Part shown: in pieces, positions 28,108-37,861 of the stretch
Layout: each line of letters begins with the position of its first letter
Position numbering within the stretch: position 1 is the stretch's first letter
Assembly: GCF_003060885.1 (NCBI RefSeq)
Contig: NZ_QAIG01000013.1
Coordinates: forward strand, 505,372 to 569,371
Length of the DNA: 64,000 nucleotides
Direction: 5' to 3'
From: Pseudomonas sp. HMWF032
GTDB lineage: Bacteria > Pseudomonadota > Gammaproteobacteria > Pseudomonadales > Pseudomonadaceae
Notes under the pieces: model-generated
Database searches by the model: none
What the model was told of the DNA's origin: nothing
What the model saw: the letters and a program-made list of their open reading frames with translations, nothing else
Program-made: the position numbers and the translations under genes

Positions 28108-28754
28108 TGTCGTTGGTCACCGCACGTCACGCCGAAGAACTGAGCCAGGGCGCTCTCGAGCTGGGTGTTGAACTCAGCGCACAGCAGCACGAACAGTTGT
28201 TGGCCTATCTGGCCCTGCTGATCAAGTGGAACAAGGCTTACAACCTCACAGCAGTGCGTGACCCGAATGAAATGGTCTCGCGCCATTTGCTCGACAGCCT
28301 CTCCGTGGTGCCTTTCGTCGCTGAGGCTGGGGATAACTGGCTGGACGTCGGCAGCGGCGGCGGCATGCCGGGCATTCCGCTAGCCATCCTGTTTCCCGAG
28401 CGGCAGTTCACCCTGTTGGACTCCAATGGTAAGAAGACCCGCTTCCTGACTCAGGTGAAGCTGGAGTTGAAACTGGCCAACCTGCAAGTTATCCACAGCC
28501 GCGTCGAAGAGTTCACCCCAGCTGTGCCGTTCAGCGGTATCTGCTCGCGGGCCTTCAGTTCGCTGGAAGATTTCAGCAACTGGACTCGCCATCTCGGCGA
28601 TGGCCATACCCAGTGGCTGGCGATGAAAGGCGTGCACCCGGACGATGAGCTGCAGGCCCTCCCAGCGGACTTTCGTCTCACTGCCACCCATGTACTCAAG
28701 GTTCCCGGTTGCCAAGGTCAGCGCCATCTGCTGATACTGCGTCGCTCGGTCTAG
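28107..28754 (+). CDS. rsmG: 16S rRNA m7G527 methyltransferase
   Basis: RsmG (GidB) methylates N7 of G527 in 16S rRNA using SAM. The 215-residue protein carries WNKAYNLTAVRDPNEMVSRHLLDSLSV and the SAM motif WLDVGSGGGMPGIPLAILFP, with the acidic pocket residue in FTLLDSNGKKTRFL. Its start overlaps the mnmG stop (TGATG). A perfect DnaA box (28490-28498) lies in the gene. Confidence 0.96.
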
Positions 28755-28766
28755 GGGGAACGCAGC

Positions 28767-29555
28767 ATGGCTAAGGTATTCGCAATCGCTAACCAGAAAG
28801 GCGGCGTGGGCAAAACCACCACCTGCATCAATCTGGCTGCCTCGCTGGTGGCAACCAAGCGCCGCGTGCTGCTGATCGACCTCGACCCCCAGGGCAACGC
28901 CACTATGGGCAGCGGTGTGGATAAGCATGGTCTGGAGCACTCGGTCTACGACGTGCTGATCGGTGAATGCAACCTGGTCGATGCCATGCAGTTCTCTGAG
29001 CACGGCGGCTACCAGTTGTTGCCGGCCAACCGTGACCTGACCGCTGCGGAAGTTTCCCTACTGGAAATGAAAATGAAGGAAAGCCGCCTGCGTTATGCGC
29101 TGGCGCCGATCCGCGAGAATTACGATTACATCCTCATCGACTGTCCGCCGGCGCTGTCGATGCTCACGGTCAACGCCTTGGTCGCGGCCGATGGGGTGAT
29201 CATCCCCATGCAATGCGAGTACTACGCGCTGGAAGGATTGTCCGATCTGGTCAACAGCATTCAGCGGATTGGGGAGCTGCTCAATCCCAACCTGAAAATC
29301 GAAGGCCTGCTGCGTACCATGTATGACCCGCGCATCAGCCTGACCAACGATGTCAGCGCCCAGCTCAAGCAACACTTTGGCGACAAGCTGTATGACGTGG
29401 TCATCCCACGCAATGTGCGCCTGGCCGAAGCCCCGAGTTTCGGCATGCCGGCGCTGGTGTATGACAAGCAATCCCGTGGTGCCATTGCCTACCTGGCACT
29501 GGCCGGTGAACTGGTGCGTCGCCAGCGCGCTAGCGCCCACACTGCAACCGCATAA
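28767..29555 (+). CDS. parA: Chromosome partitioning ATPase ParA
   Basis: ParA (Soj) is a deviant Walker ATPase that binds nucleoid DNA and moves ParB-parS complexes. The 262-residue protein has the deviant Walker A KGGVGKTTTCINLAASL (residues 11-27), A' motif LLIDLDPQGNATMG and Walker B YDYILIDCPPALS. It lacks the N-terminal HTH of plasmid type Ia proteins, as expected for a chromosomal ParA. GGGGGAACGCAGC precedes the ATG. It forms an operon with parB 10 bases downstream. Confidence 0.97.
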   Translation: MAKVFAIANQKGGVGKTTTCINLAASLVATKRRVLLIDLDPQGNATMGSGVDKHGLEHSVYDVLIGECNLVDAMQFSEHGGYQLLPANRDLTAAEVSLLEMKMKESRLRYALAPIRENYDYILIDCPPALSMLTVNALVAADGVIIPMQCEYYALEGLSDLVNSIQRIGELLNPNLKIEGLLRTMYDPRISLTNDVSAQLKQHFGDKLYDVVIPRNVRLAEAPSFGMPALVYDKQSRGAIAYLALAGELVRRQRASAHTATA

Positions 29556-29565
29556 GGAAATTCGC

Positions 29566-30438
29566 ATGGCTGTGAAAAAACGAGGACTGGGACGCGGTCT
29601 GGATGCCCTGCTGGGCGGGACCAGCGTCAGCGCGTTGCAGGAAGAAGCCACCCAGGTCGACAGCCGTGAACTGCACTACGTGCCGCTGGACCTGATCCAG
29701 CGCGGTAAATACCAGCCGCGCCGTGATATGGATGCCACCGCGCTGGAAGAACTCGCTCAGTCGATCAAGAGCCACGGCGTGATGCAGCCCATCGTGATTC
29801 GTCCGATTGGCGAAGGACGTTTCGAGATCGTCGCCGGTGAACGCCGCTGGCGCGCCAGCCAGCAGGCCGGCCTGGACAAGATTCCGGCCATGGTCCGCGA
29901 ACTGCCGGATGAAGCCGCCATCGCCATGGCGCTGATCGAGAACATCCAGCGTGAAGACCTCAACCCCATCGAAGAAGCCATGGCGTTGCAGCGTTTGCAG
30001 CAGGAGTTCCAGCTGACCCAACAGCAGGTCGCCGATGCTGTGGGTAAGTCGCGAGTCACTATCAGCAACCTGTTGCGCCTGATTGCCTTGCCGGAAGAGA
30101 TCAAGACCCTGTTGTCCCATGGTGACCTGGAGATGGGGCATGCCCGTGCCTTGCTCGGTTTACCCGCCGAACAGCAGACTGAAGGTGCGCGACACGTTGT
30201 CGCACGCGGCCTCACAGTGCGTCAGACCGAAGCCCTGGTTCGGCAGTGGCTGAACAGCAAAGAGAAGCCTGCAGCAGTGGTCAAAACCGATCCGGACATC
30301 ACCCGCCTTGAACAGCGCCTGGCTGAGCGCCTGGGCTCACCGGTGCAGATCAAGCATGGGCAGAAGGGCAAAGGGCAGCTGGTCATCAGCTACAGCTCGC
30401 TGGATGAGCTGCAGGGTGTGCTGGCCCACATTCGCTGA
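29566..30438 (+). CDS. parB: Chromosome partitioning protein ParB
   Basis: ParB binds parS, clamps onto DNA using CTP and spreads. The 290-residue protein has an N-terminal ParA-activating tail (KKRGLGRGLDALLGG), the CTP-binding region with ERRWRASQQAGL (about 95-106, the GERRxRA motif) and the HTH segment QQQVADAVGKSRVTISNLLRLIALP. The C-terminal dimerisation domain ends in SYSSLDELQGVLAHIR. Its targets in this window are the parS sites at 14858, 17418 and 18048, and possibly 45089. AAGGAA precedes the ATG at 29566. Confidence 0.97.
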   Translation: MAVKKRGLGRGLDALLGGTSVSALQEEATQVDSRELHYVPLDLIQRGKYQPRRDMDATALEELAQSIKSHGVMQPIVIRPIGEGRFEIVAGERRWRASQQAGLDKIPAMVRELPDEAAIAMALIENIQREDLNPIEEAMALQRLQQEFQLTQQQVADAVGKSRVTISNLLRLIALPEEIKTLLSHGDLEMGHARALLGLPAEQQTEGARHVVARGLTVRQTEALVRQWLNSKEKPAAVVKTDPDITRLEQRLAERLGSPVQIKHGQKGKGQLVISYSSLDELQGVLAHIR

Positions 30439-30483
30439 AACAATTGCGCATGTAGCGACTAGTCGGAAATCACTACCCGGCAG

Positions 30484-30512
30484 TTGAATGGGGGGGGAAG
30501 CCCCCCTATACT
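30484..30512 (+). promoter_or_regulatory. Sigma-70 promoter of the atp operon with palindromic spacer
   Basis: TTGAAT (30484-30489) and TATACT (30507-30512) are separated by exactly 17 bases. The spacer is almost entirely a G-run, AAG and a C-run, a palindrome that can extrude or form a hairpin. It lies 84 bases before the atpI start. Confidence 0.75.
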
Positions 30513-30595
30513 CTGCGCGCATTTCGTCGGCACAAAGTATGCCAAGTTATTGATTTCAGGTGCCGACGCCCGAGTTCAGCTTTCAGGAAAACAAG

Positions 30596-31003
30596 ATGGA
30601 CGTTCGCACGCCGAATCGCCTGCCCTTCCATCGTTTGGCTGTTTTCCCGGTACTGCTGGTGCAACTTCTGGTTCTGCTGCTTCTGTCCCTGGTGTTATGG
30701 CAGTGGCAGGGTGCAGTAGCGGGTTACTCGGGATTGTGTGGTGGCCTGATTGCCTGGTTGCCGAATATGTACTTTGCCCACAAGGCGTTCCGTTTCACTG
30801 GAGCGCGGGCTGCTCAAGCCATCGTCCGGTCTTTTTATGCCGGTGAGGCGGGCAAACTGGTTTTAACGGCAGTGCTGTTTGCACTGACCTTTGCAGGTGT
30901 GAAACCTCTGGAACCGCTGGCGGTATTTGGCGTGTTCTTCCTGACCCAGTTGGTCAATTGGTTTTCGCCCCTGCTGATGAAAACAAGACTTTTAAGACCT
31001 TAG
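30596..31003 (+). CDS. atpI: ATP synthase accessory protein I
   Basis: AtpI is a small membrane protein at the head of F1Fo operons, thought to assist assembly of the c-ring. The 135-residue product has about four hydrophobic segments (LAVFPVLLVQLLVLLLLSLVLW, YSGLCGGLIAWLPNMYF, LVLTAVLFALTFAGV, PLAVFGVFFLTQLVNW). AGGAAA 8 bases before 30596 sets the start (MDVRTPNRL). It is 14 bases from atpB and is the promoter-proximal gene. Confidence 0.9.
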   Translation: MDVRTPNRLPFHRLAVFPVLLVQLLVLLLLSLVLWQWQGAVAGYSGLCGGLIAWLPNMYFAHKAFRFTGARAAQAIVRSFYAGEAGKLVLTAVLFALTFAGVKPLEPLAVFGVFFLTQLVNWFSPLLMKTRLLRP

Positions 31004-31017
31004 CGCTCGAGGGATAT

Positions 31018-31887
31018 ATGGCAGCAGCAGAAACCGCTTCGGGTTATATCCAGCACCACTTGACCAACCTGACCTATGGTCAGCACCCGGTCAACGGCTG
31101 GAGTTTCGCCCACAACGCAAAAGAAGCTCAGGAAATGGGCTTCTGGGCATTTCACGTAGACACCCTCGCGGTATCTGTCGTGCTGGGCCTGTTCTTCATC
31201 CTGCTGTTCCGTGCCGCCGCTAAGCGCGCCACTTCCGGGCAACCGGGCAAACTGCAGAATTTTGTTGAAGTGCTGGTTGAGTTTGTTGACGGCAGCGTCA
31301 AAGACACCTTCCACGGTCGCAATGCCCTGATCGCACCGCTGGGTCTGACCATTTTCGTCTGGGTCTTCCTGATGAACTTCATGGACCTGATCCCGGTAGA
31401 CTGGCTGCCTATGCTGGCGGCAAAAATCTCAGGTGATCCGCACCTGTACTTCCGTGTCGTACCGACCACTGACCCGAACGCCACCCTGGGTCTGGCTCTG
31501 TCGGTATTCGCCCTGATCCTGTACTACAGCATCAAGGTCAAAGGCATTGGCGGTTTCATCGGTGAGCTAACCCTCCACCCGTTCGGTAGCAAGAACATCG
31601 TGGTTCAGGCGCTGCTGATTCCGGTCAACTTCCTGCTAGAGTTCGTGACCCTCATCGCCAAGCCGATTTCCCTGGCACTGCGACTGTTCGGCAACCTGTA
31701 TGCCGGCGAGCTGATCTTCATCCTCATCGCGATCATGTTCGGCGGCGGTCTGCTGCTCGGCGCGCTGGGTGTTGCCCTGCAGTGGGCGTGGGCAGTGTTC
31801 CACATCCTGATCATCGTGCTGCAGGCGTTCATCTTCATGATGCTGACCATCGTCTACCTGTCGATGGCGCACGAAGACAACCACTAA
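31018..31887 (+). CDS. atpB: ATP synthase Fo subunit a
   Basis: Subunit a provides the two proton half-channels beside the c-ring. The 289-residue membrane protein has five to six transmembrane helices, with the essential Arg in the conserved KPISLALRLFGNLYAGELIF helix (about residues 218-237) and further conserved residues in ILIIVLQAFIFMMLTIVYL. The start at 31018 gives MAAAETASGY. A GAGCGCC/GGCGCTC hairpin immediately follows the stop. Confidence 0.97.
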   Translation: MAAAETASGYIQHHLTNLTYGQHPVNGWSFAHNAKEAQEMGFWAFHVDTLAVSVVLGLFFILLFRAAAKRATSGQPGKLQNFVEVLVEFVDGSVKDTFHGRNALIAPLGLTIFVWVFLMNFMDLIPVDWLPMLAAKISGDPHLYFRVVPTTDPNATLGLALSVFALILYYSIKVKGIGGFIGELTLHPFGSKNIVVQALLIPVNFLLEFVTLIAKPISLALRLFGNLYAGELIFILIAIMFGGGLLLGALGVALQWAWAVFHILIIVLQAFIFMMLTIVYLSMAHEDNH

Positions 31888-31903
31888 GAGCGCCTTGGCG
31901 CTC
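31888..31903 (+). promoter_or_regulatory. Intercistronic hairpin atpB-atpE
   Basis: GAGCGCC (31888-31894) and GGCGCTC (31897-31903) form a 7-bp stem directly after the atpB stop. Without a T-run it is not a terminator; it may mark an mRNA processing or stability boundary before the highly translated atpE. Confidence 0.5.
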
Positions 31904-32001
31904 ACAGTGGACGCCCGCAAGGGCACCAGAAGTACCGATTTGCTTTACTGCTTTACCTTAGAAAACCTTAACCAATACGACATAAAAAGTCGGGAGGAAA
32001 G

Positions 32002-32259
32002 ATGGAAACTGTAGTTGGTCTGACCGCTATCGCTGTTGCACTGCTGATTGGCCTGGGTGCCCTGGGTACCGCCATTGGTTTCGGCCTGCTGGGCGGCAAG
32101 TTCCTGGAAGGCGCTGCGCGTCAGCCGGAAATGGTTCCGATGCTGCAAGTGAAAATGTTCATCGTCGCTGGTCTGCTCGACGCCGTGACCATGATCGGTG
32201 TTGGTATCGCACTGTTCTTCACCTTCGCGAACCCCTTCGTTGGTCAAATCGCAGGCTAA
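32002..32259 (+). CDS. atpE: ATP synthase Fo subunit c
   Basis: The 85-residue proteolipid forms the rotating c-ring. Helix 1 is [27 protein letters not shown], the polar loop contains AARQPE, and helix 2 is [23 protein letters not shown] with the proton-carrying acidic residue (Asp in GLLDAV). A strong GGAGG ribosome-binding site precedes the ATG, which fits the need for many copies per complex. Confidence 0.98.
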
Positions 32260-32315
32260 TCCACTCGTTTTTGAGTGAATTGGTTTGATGGACAACGAAC
32301 GAGCGAGGTGTTGGC

Positions 32316-32786
32316 GTGAACATTAATGCAACCCTGATTGGCCAGTCCGTTGCCTTCTTCATCTTCGTGCTGTTCTGCATGAAGTACGTGTGGCCTCCGG
32401 TCATTACGGCTTTGCAAGAACGTCAGAAGAAGATCGCAGATGGCCTGGATGCTGCTAGCCGTGCGGCTCGTGACCTGGAGTTGGCCCAAGAGAAAGTGGG
32501 TCAGCAACTGCGCGAAGCCAAAAGCCAGGCAGCCGAGATCATTGAGCAAGCCAAGAAACGCGGTACCCAGATCGTCGACGAAGCCCGTGAACAGGCCCGT
32601 GTCGAAGCTGACCGTGTGAAGGCTCAGGCTCAGGCCGAGATCGAGCAGGAAATCAACGGTGTCAAAGACGCGCTGCGTGCCCAACTGGGTAGCCTGGCCG
32701 TTAGCGGTGCCGAGAAGATCCTGGGCGCATCTATCGACCAAAACGCGCATGCGGAGCTGGTTTCCAAACTGGCAGCCGAAATTTAA
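32316..32786 (+). CDS. atpF: ATP synthase Fo subunit b
   Basis: Subunit b is the peripheral stalk. The 156-residue protein starts at a GTG (MNINATLIGQSVAFFIFVLFCMKYVWPPV) with one N-terminal transmembrane helix. A long charged helix follows (about residues 30-150) that dimerises and contacts subunit delta. GAGG before the GTG supports this start. It lies between atpE and atpH as in other bacteria. Confidence 0.97.
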   Translation: MNINATLIGQSVAFFIFVLFCMKYVWPPVITALQERQKKIADGLDAASRAARDLELAQEKVGQQLREAKSQAAEIIEQAKKRGTQIVDEAREQARVEADRVKAQAQAEIEQEINGVKDALRAQLGSLAVSGAEKILGASIDQNAHAELVSKLAAEI

Positions 32787-32801
32787 GCGAGGGGCGCGAT
32801 C

Positions 32802-33338
32802 ATGGCAGAACTGACCACGCTGGCCCGACCTTACGCTAAGGCTGCTTTCGAGTACGCCCAGGCCCACCAGCAACTGGCCAATTGGTCAGCCATGCTCGGC
32901 CTGGCTGCAGCGGTGTCGCAAGACGACACCATGCAGCGCGTGCTTAAGGCTCCGCGTTTGACGAGTACAGACAAGGCCACCACCTTTGTCGAGGTGTGTG
33001 GTGACAAGTTCGACGCCCAGGTACGCAATTTCATTCATGTCGTCGCTGAAAACGATCGTCTGGCCCTGTTGCCACAGATCGTTGAACTGTTCGAGCTTTA
33101 CAAAGCCGAGCAGGAAAAGTCGATTGATGTGGACGTTACCAGTGCCTTCGCATTGAGCGATGAACAGCAAGACAAACTCGCCAAGGTTCTCAGTGCACGG
33201 CTCGGCCGAGAAGTGCGTCTGCACGCCGCGGAAGATGCCACCCTCATCGGTGGTGTTGTGATCCGCGCCGGCGACCTGGTTATCGATGGCTCAGTTCGCG
33301 GCAAAATCGCGAAGCTGGCCGAAGCATTGAAATCTTGA
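32802..33338 (+). CDS. atpH: ATP synthase F1 subunit delta
   Basis: Subunit delta connects the b-dimer stalk to the top of the alpha-beta hexamer. The 178-residue protein opens with ELTTLARPYAKAAFEYAQ and ends with the conserved IGGVVIRAGDLVIDGSVRGKIAKLAEAL. Length and position between atpF and atpA are normal. Confidence 0.97.
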   Translation: MAELTTLARPYAKAAFEYAQAHQQLANWSAMLGLAAAVSQDDTMQRVLKAPRLTSTDKATTFVEVCGDKFDAQVRNFIHVVAENDRLALLPQIVELFELYKAEQEKSIDVDVTSAFALSDEQQDKLAKVLSARLGREVRLHAAEDATLIGGVVIRAGDLVIDGSVRGKIAKLAEALKS

Positions 33339-33359
33339 GTTTGAAGGGGCAGCAGAGCT

Positions 33360-34904
<1,545 letters not shown>

Positions 34905-34909
34905 GCCGC

Positions 34910-34933
34910 AGCGGGGACCGCGAGGTCCCCGCT
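34910..34933 (+). promoter_or_regulatory. Intercistronic hairpin atpA-atpG
   Basis: AGCGGGGACC (34910-34919) and GGTCCCCGCT (34924-34933) form a perfect 10-bp stem with a GCGA tetraloop of the GNRA class. TTGC rather than a T-run follows, so it probably modulates mRNA decay or subunit stoichiometry rather than terminating. Confidence 0.6.
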
Positions 34934-34954
34934 TGCTAACCCGATAGGTGTCAA

Positions 34955-35815
34955 ATGGCAGGCGCAAAAGAGATTCGCAGCAAGATTGCGAGCATCAAAA
35001 GCACGCAGAAGATCACCAGCGCCATGGAAAAGGTGGCGGTCAGCAAAATGCGCAAAGCACAAATGCGCATGGCTGCTAGCCGTCCCTACGCGGAGCGTAT
35101 CCGCCAGGTTATTGGTCATCTGGCCAACGCCAACCCGGAATACCGTCACCCGTTCATGATCGAGCGCGAAGTCAAGCGTGTAGGTTATGTCGTGGTGAGC
35201 TCGGACCGTGGTCTGTGTGGTGGTCTGAACACCAACCTGTTCAAGGCTCTGGTCAAGGACATGGCGAGCAATCGCGAGCAAGGCGTAGAGATCGATCTCT
35301 GCGTGGTTGGCAGCAAGGGTGCGGCGTTCTTCCGCAACTTTGGTGGCAACATCGTTGCTGCGATCAGCCACCTGGGCGAAGAACCGTCGATCAATGATCT
35401 GATCGGTAGCGTCAAGGTTATGCTCGATGCCTACCTCGATGGTCGCATCGATCGTTTGTCCGTGGTCTCGAACAAGTTCATCAATACCATGACGCAAAAG
35501 CCGACAGTGGAGCAGTTGATTCCGCTGGTGGCTGATCCGGATCAGGATCTCAAGCATCACTGGGATTACCTGTACGAACCCGACGCCAAGGAGCTGCTCG
35601 ACGGCTTGATGGTGCGTTACGTGGAGTCGCAGGTGTACCAGGCGGTGGTCGAGAACAATGCGGCTGAACAAGCGGCCCGGATGATCGCGATGAAGAACGC
35701 CACCGATAACGCTGGCGATCTGATCAAAGACCTGCAGTTGGTTTACAACAAGGCACGTCAGGCAGCGATCACCCAGGAAATTTCGGAAATCGTCGGCGGC
35801 GCTGCCGCGGTTTAA
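34955..35815 (+). CDS. atpG: ATP synthase F1 subunit gamma
   Basis: Subunit gamma is the central rotor shaft. The 286-residue protein has the N-terminal helix (MAGAKEIRSKIASIKSTQKITSAMEKVAVSKM), the SSDRGLCGGLNTNLFK segment and the C-terminal helix that rotates within the hexamer (AARMIAMKNATDNAGDLIKDLQLVYNKARQAAITQEISEIVGGAAA). Length is normal. Confidence 0.98.
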   Translation: MAGAKEIRSKIASIKSTQKITSAMEKVAVSKMRKAQMRMAASRPYAERIRQVIGHLANANPEYRHPFMIEREVKRVGYVVVSSDRGLCGGLNTNLFKALVKDMASNREQGVEIDLCVVGSKGAAFFRNFGGNIVAAISHLGEEPSINDLIGSVKVMLDAYLDGRIDRLSVVSNKFINTMTQKPTVEQLIPLVADPDQDLKHHWDYLYEPDAKELLDGLMVRYVESQVYQAVVENNAAEQAARMIAMKNATDNAGDLIKDLQLVYNKARQAAITQEISEIVGGAAAV

Positions 35816-35845
35816 GCACGGTTCAAATATTCAGAGGAACCAAAG

Positions 35846-37222
35846 ATGAGTAGCGGACGTATCGTTCAAATCATCGGCGCCGTTATCGACGTGGAATTCC
35901 CGCGTGATCAAGTGCCGAGTGTTTATGAAGCGCTGAAAGTAGACGGCGCCGAAACCACCCTGGAAGTTCAGCAGCAGCTGGGCGACGGTGTGGTACGTAC
36001 CATTGCGATGGGTTCGACCGAAGGCCTCAAGCGTGGCCTGAGCGTCGGCAGCACTGGCGCAGGTATCCAGGTACCGGTTGGGGTGAAAACCCTGGGCCGT
36101 ATCATGGACGTGCTGGGCAACCCGATCGACGAAGCCGGCCCGATTGGCGAAGAAGAGCGTTGGGGCATTCACCGTGCCGCACCGACCTACGCCGAGCAAG
36201 CTGGCTCCAACGAGCTGCTGGAAACCGGCATCAAGGTTATCGACCTGGTTTGCCCGTTCGCCAAGGGCGGTAAAGTGGGTCTGTTCGGTGGTGCCGGTGT
36301 AGGCAAAACCGTAAACATGATGGAACTGATCCGTAACATCGCCATCGAGCACAGCGGTTATTCCGTGTTCGCCGGTGTGGGTGAGCGTACTCGTGAGGGT
36401 AACGACTTCTACCACGAGATGAAGGACTCCAACGTTCTCGACAAGGTAGCCCTGGTTTACGGTCAGATGAACGAGCCACCAGGCAACCGTCTGCGCGTAG
36501 CCCTGACCGGCCTGACCATGGCCGAGAAGTTCCGTGATGAAGGCCGTGATGTTCTGTTCTTTGTGGACAACATCTACCGTTACACCCTGGCCGGTACCGA
36601 AGTATCCGCACTGCTGGGCCGTATGCCTTCCGCGGTGGGTTACCAGCCGACCCTGGCCGAAGAAATGGGCGTTCTGCAAGAACGTATTACTTCGACCAAG
36701 ACCGGTTCGATCACCTCGATCCAGGCCGTATACGTACCTGCGGACGACCTGACCGACCCAAGCCCGGCGACCACCTTCGCCCACTTGGACGCTACCGTTG
36801 TACTGTCCCGTGACATCGCTTCCCTGGGTATCTACCCAGCGGTCGATCCACTCGACTCGACGTCGCGCCAGCTGGACCCGATGGTTATCGGCCAGGATCA
36901 CTACGACACCGCTCGTGGCGTGCAGTACGTTCTGCAGCGTTACAAAGAGCTGAAGGACATCATTGCGATTCTGGGTATGGACGAACTGTCCGAAGCAGAC
37001 AAGCAACTGGTATCCCGTGCTCGTAAGATCCAGCGCTTCCTGTCCCAGCCGTTCTTCGTGGCCGAAGTCTTCACCGGTTCGCCAGGCAAGTACGTTTCCT
37101 TGAAGGACACCATTGCCGGCTTCAGCGGCATTCTGAAAGGTGACTACGATCATCTGCCAGAGCAGGCGTTCTACATGGTTGGCAGCATCGAAGAAGCTGT
37201 TGAGAAAGCGAAGAAACTGTAA
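35846..37222 (+). CDS. atpD: ATP synthase F1 subunit beta
   Basis: Subunit beta holds the catalytic sites. The 458-residue protein has P-loop GGAGVGKTVNMMELI (about residues 148-162), the catalytic Glu in GVGERTREGNDFY, Walker B in VLFFVDNIYRY and the family signature PAVDPLDSTSR. A GAGGAACCAAAG sequence precedes the ATG. Confidence 0.99.
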   Translation: MSSGRIVQIIGAVIDVEFPRDQVPSVYEALKVDGAETTLEVQQQLGDGVVRTIAMGSTEGLKRGLSVGSTGAGIQVPVGVKTLGRIMDVLGNPIDEAGPIGEEERWGIHRAAPTYAEQAGSNELLETGIKVIDLVCPFAKGGKVGLFGGAGVGKTVNMMELIRNIAIEHSGYSVFAGVGERTREGNDFYHEMKDSNVLDKVALVYGQMNEPPGNRLRVALTGLTMAEKFRDEGRDVLFFVDNIYRYTLAGTEVSALLGRMPSAVGYQPTLAEEMGVLQERITSTKTGSITSIQAVYVPADDLTDPSPATTFAHLDATVVLSRDIASLGIYPAVDPLDSTSRQLDPMVIGQDHYDTARGVQYVLQRYKELKDIIAILGMDELSEADKQLVSRARKIQRFLSQPFFVAEVFTGSPGKYVSLKDTIAGFSGILKGDYDHLPEQAFYMVGSIEEAVEKAKKL

Positions 37223-37230
37223 TCACCCGT

Positions 37231-37250
37231 GCGCCCGGCAACGGGCGCTT
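37231..37250 (+). promoter_or_regulatory. Intercistronic hairpin atpD-atpC
   Basis: GCGCCCG (37231-37237) and CGGGCGC (37242-37248) form a 7-bp GC stem with a GCAA tetraloop, followed by only two T. It may partly attenuate transcription before atpC. Confidence 0.5.
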
Positions 37251-37305
37251 ACGGTCTGTTTATCCGCGTAGTAGTGGCTAAGCAGATCGATACGTGAGGT
37301 TAGAC

Positions 37306-37731
37306 ATGGCTATGACAGTCCATTGCGACATCGTCAGCGCAGAAGGCGAGATCTTCTCCGGTCTGGTCGAGATGGTGATTGCGCACGGTAACCTGGGTGA
37401 TATCGGTATCGCTCCAGGCCACGCGCCGCTGATCACCGATCTCAAACCGGGTCCGATTCGTCTGGTCAAACAGGGTGGCGAAGCCGAGGTGTTCTACATC
37501 TCCGGCGGCTTCCTCGAAGTTCAGCCGAGTGTGGTGAAAGTTCTCGCCGATACCGTGCAGCGTGCTGCCGATATCGATGAAGCTGCTGCTCAGGAAGCCC
37601 TTCGGGCTGCCGAGAAAGCCTTGAATGAGAAAGGCGCGGAGTTCGACTACGGCTCCGCTGCTGCTCACCTGGCCGAGGTCGCAGCTCAGCTGCGTACCGT
37701 TCAGCAGTTGCGCAAGAAGTTCGGCGGTTAA
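37306..37731 (+). CDS. atpC: ATP synthase F1 subunit epsilon
   Basis: Subunit epsilon sits at the base of the rotor and inhibits ATP hydrolysis. The 141-residue protein has the N-terminal beta-sandwich (TVHCDIVSAEGEIFSGLVEMVIAHGNLGDIGIAPGHAPLIT) and a two-helix C-terminal domain. GAGG upstream favours ATG 37306 (MAMTVHC) over an ATG 12 bases earlier. A strong terminator follows, ending the atp operon. Confidence 0.97.
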   Translation: MAMTVHCDIVSAEGEIFSGLVEMVIAHGNLGDIGIAPGHAPLITDLKPGPIRLVKQGGEAEVFYISGGFLEVQPSVVKVLADTVQRAADIDEAAAQEALRAAEKALNEKGAEFDYGSAAAHLAEVAAQLRTVQQLRKKFGG

Positions 37732-37756
37732 TTCCGGCGCTTCATCGCAAACGAGT

Positions 37757-37784
37757 AAAAGGGTAGCCTTGGCTACCCTTTTTC
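37757..37784 (+). terminator. Rho-independent terminator of the atp operon
   Basis: AAAAGGGTAGCC (37757-37768) and GGCTACCCTTTT (37771-37782) form a 12-bp stem with a 2-base apex, continuing into TTTTT. It is the end of atpIBEFHAGDC. Confidence 0.93.
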
Positions 37785-37861
37785 TTTGCCTGCTGTTTTT
37801 ACCTTTTCAGTGGGTCGGGCTAGGGATTTAGCCCGCCTTCGTCTGCCTGGAATCCGCTCTT

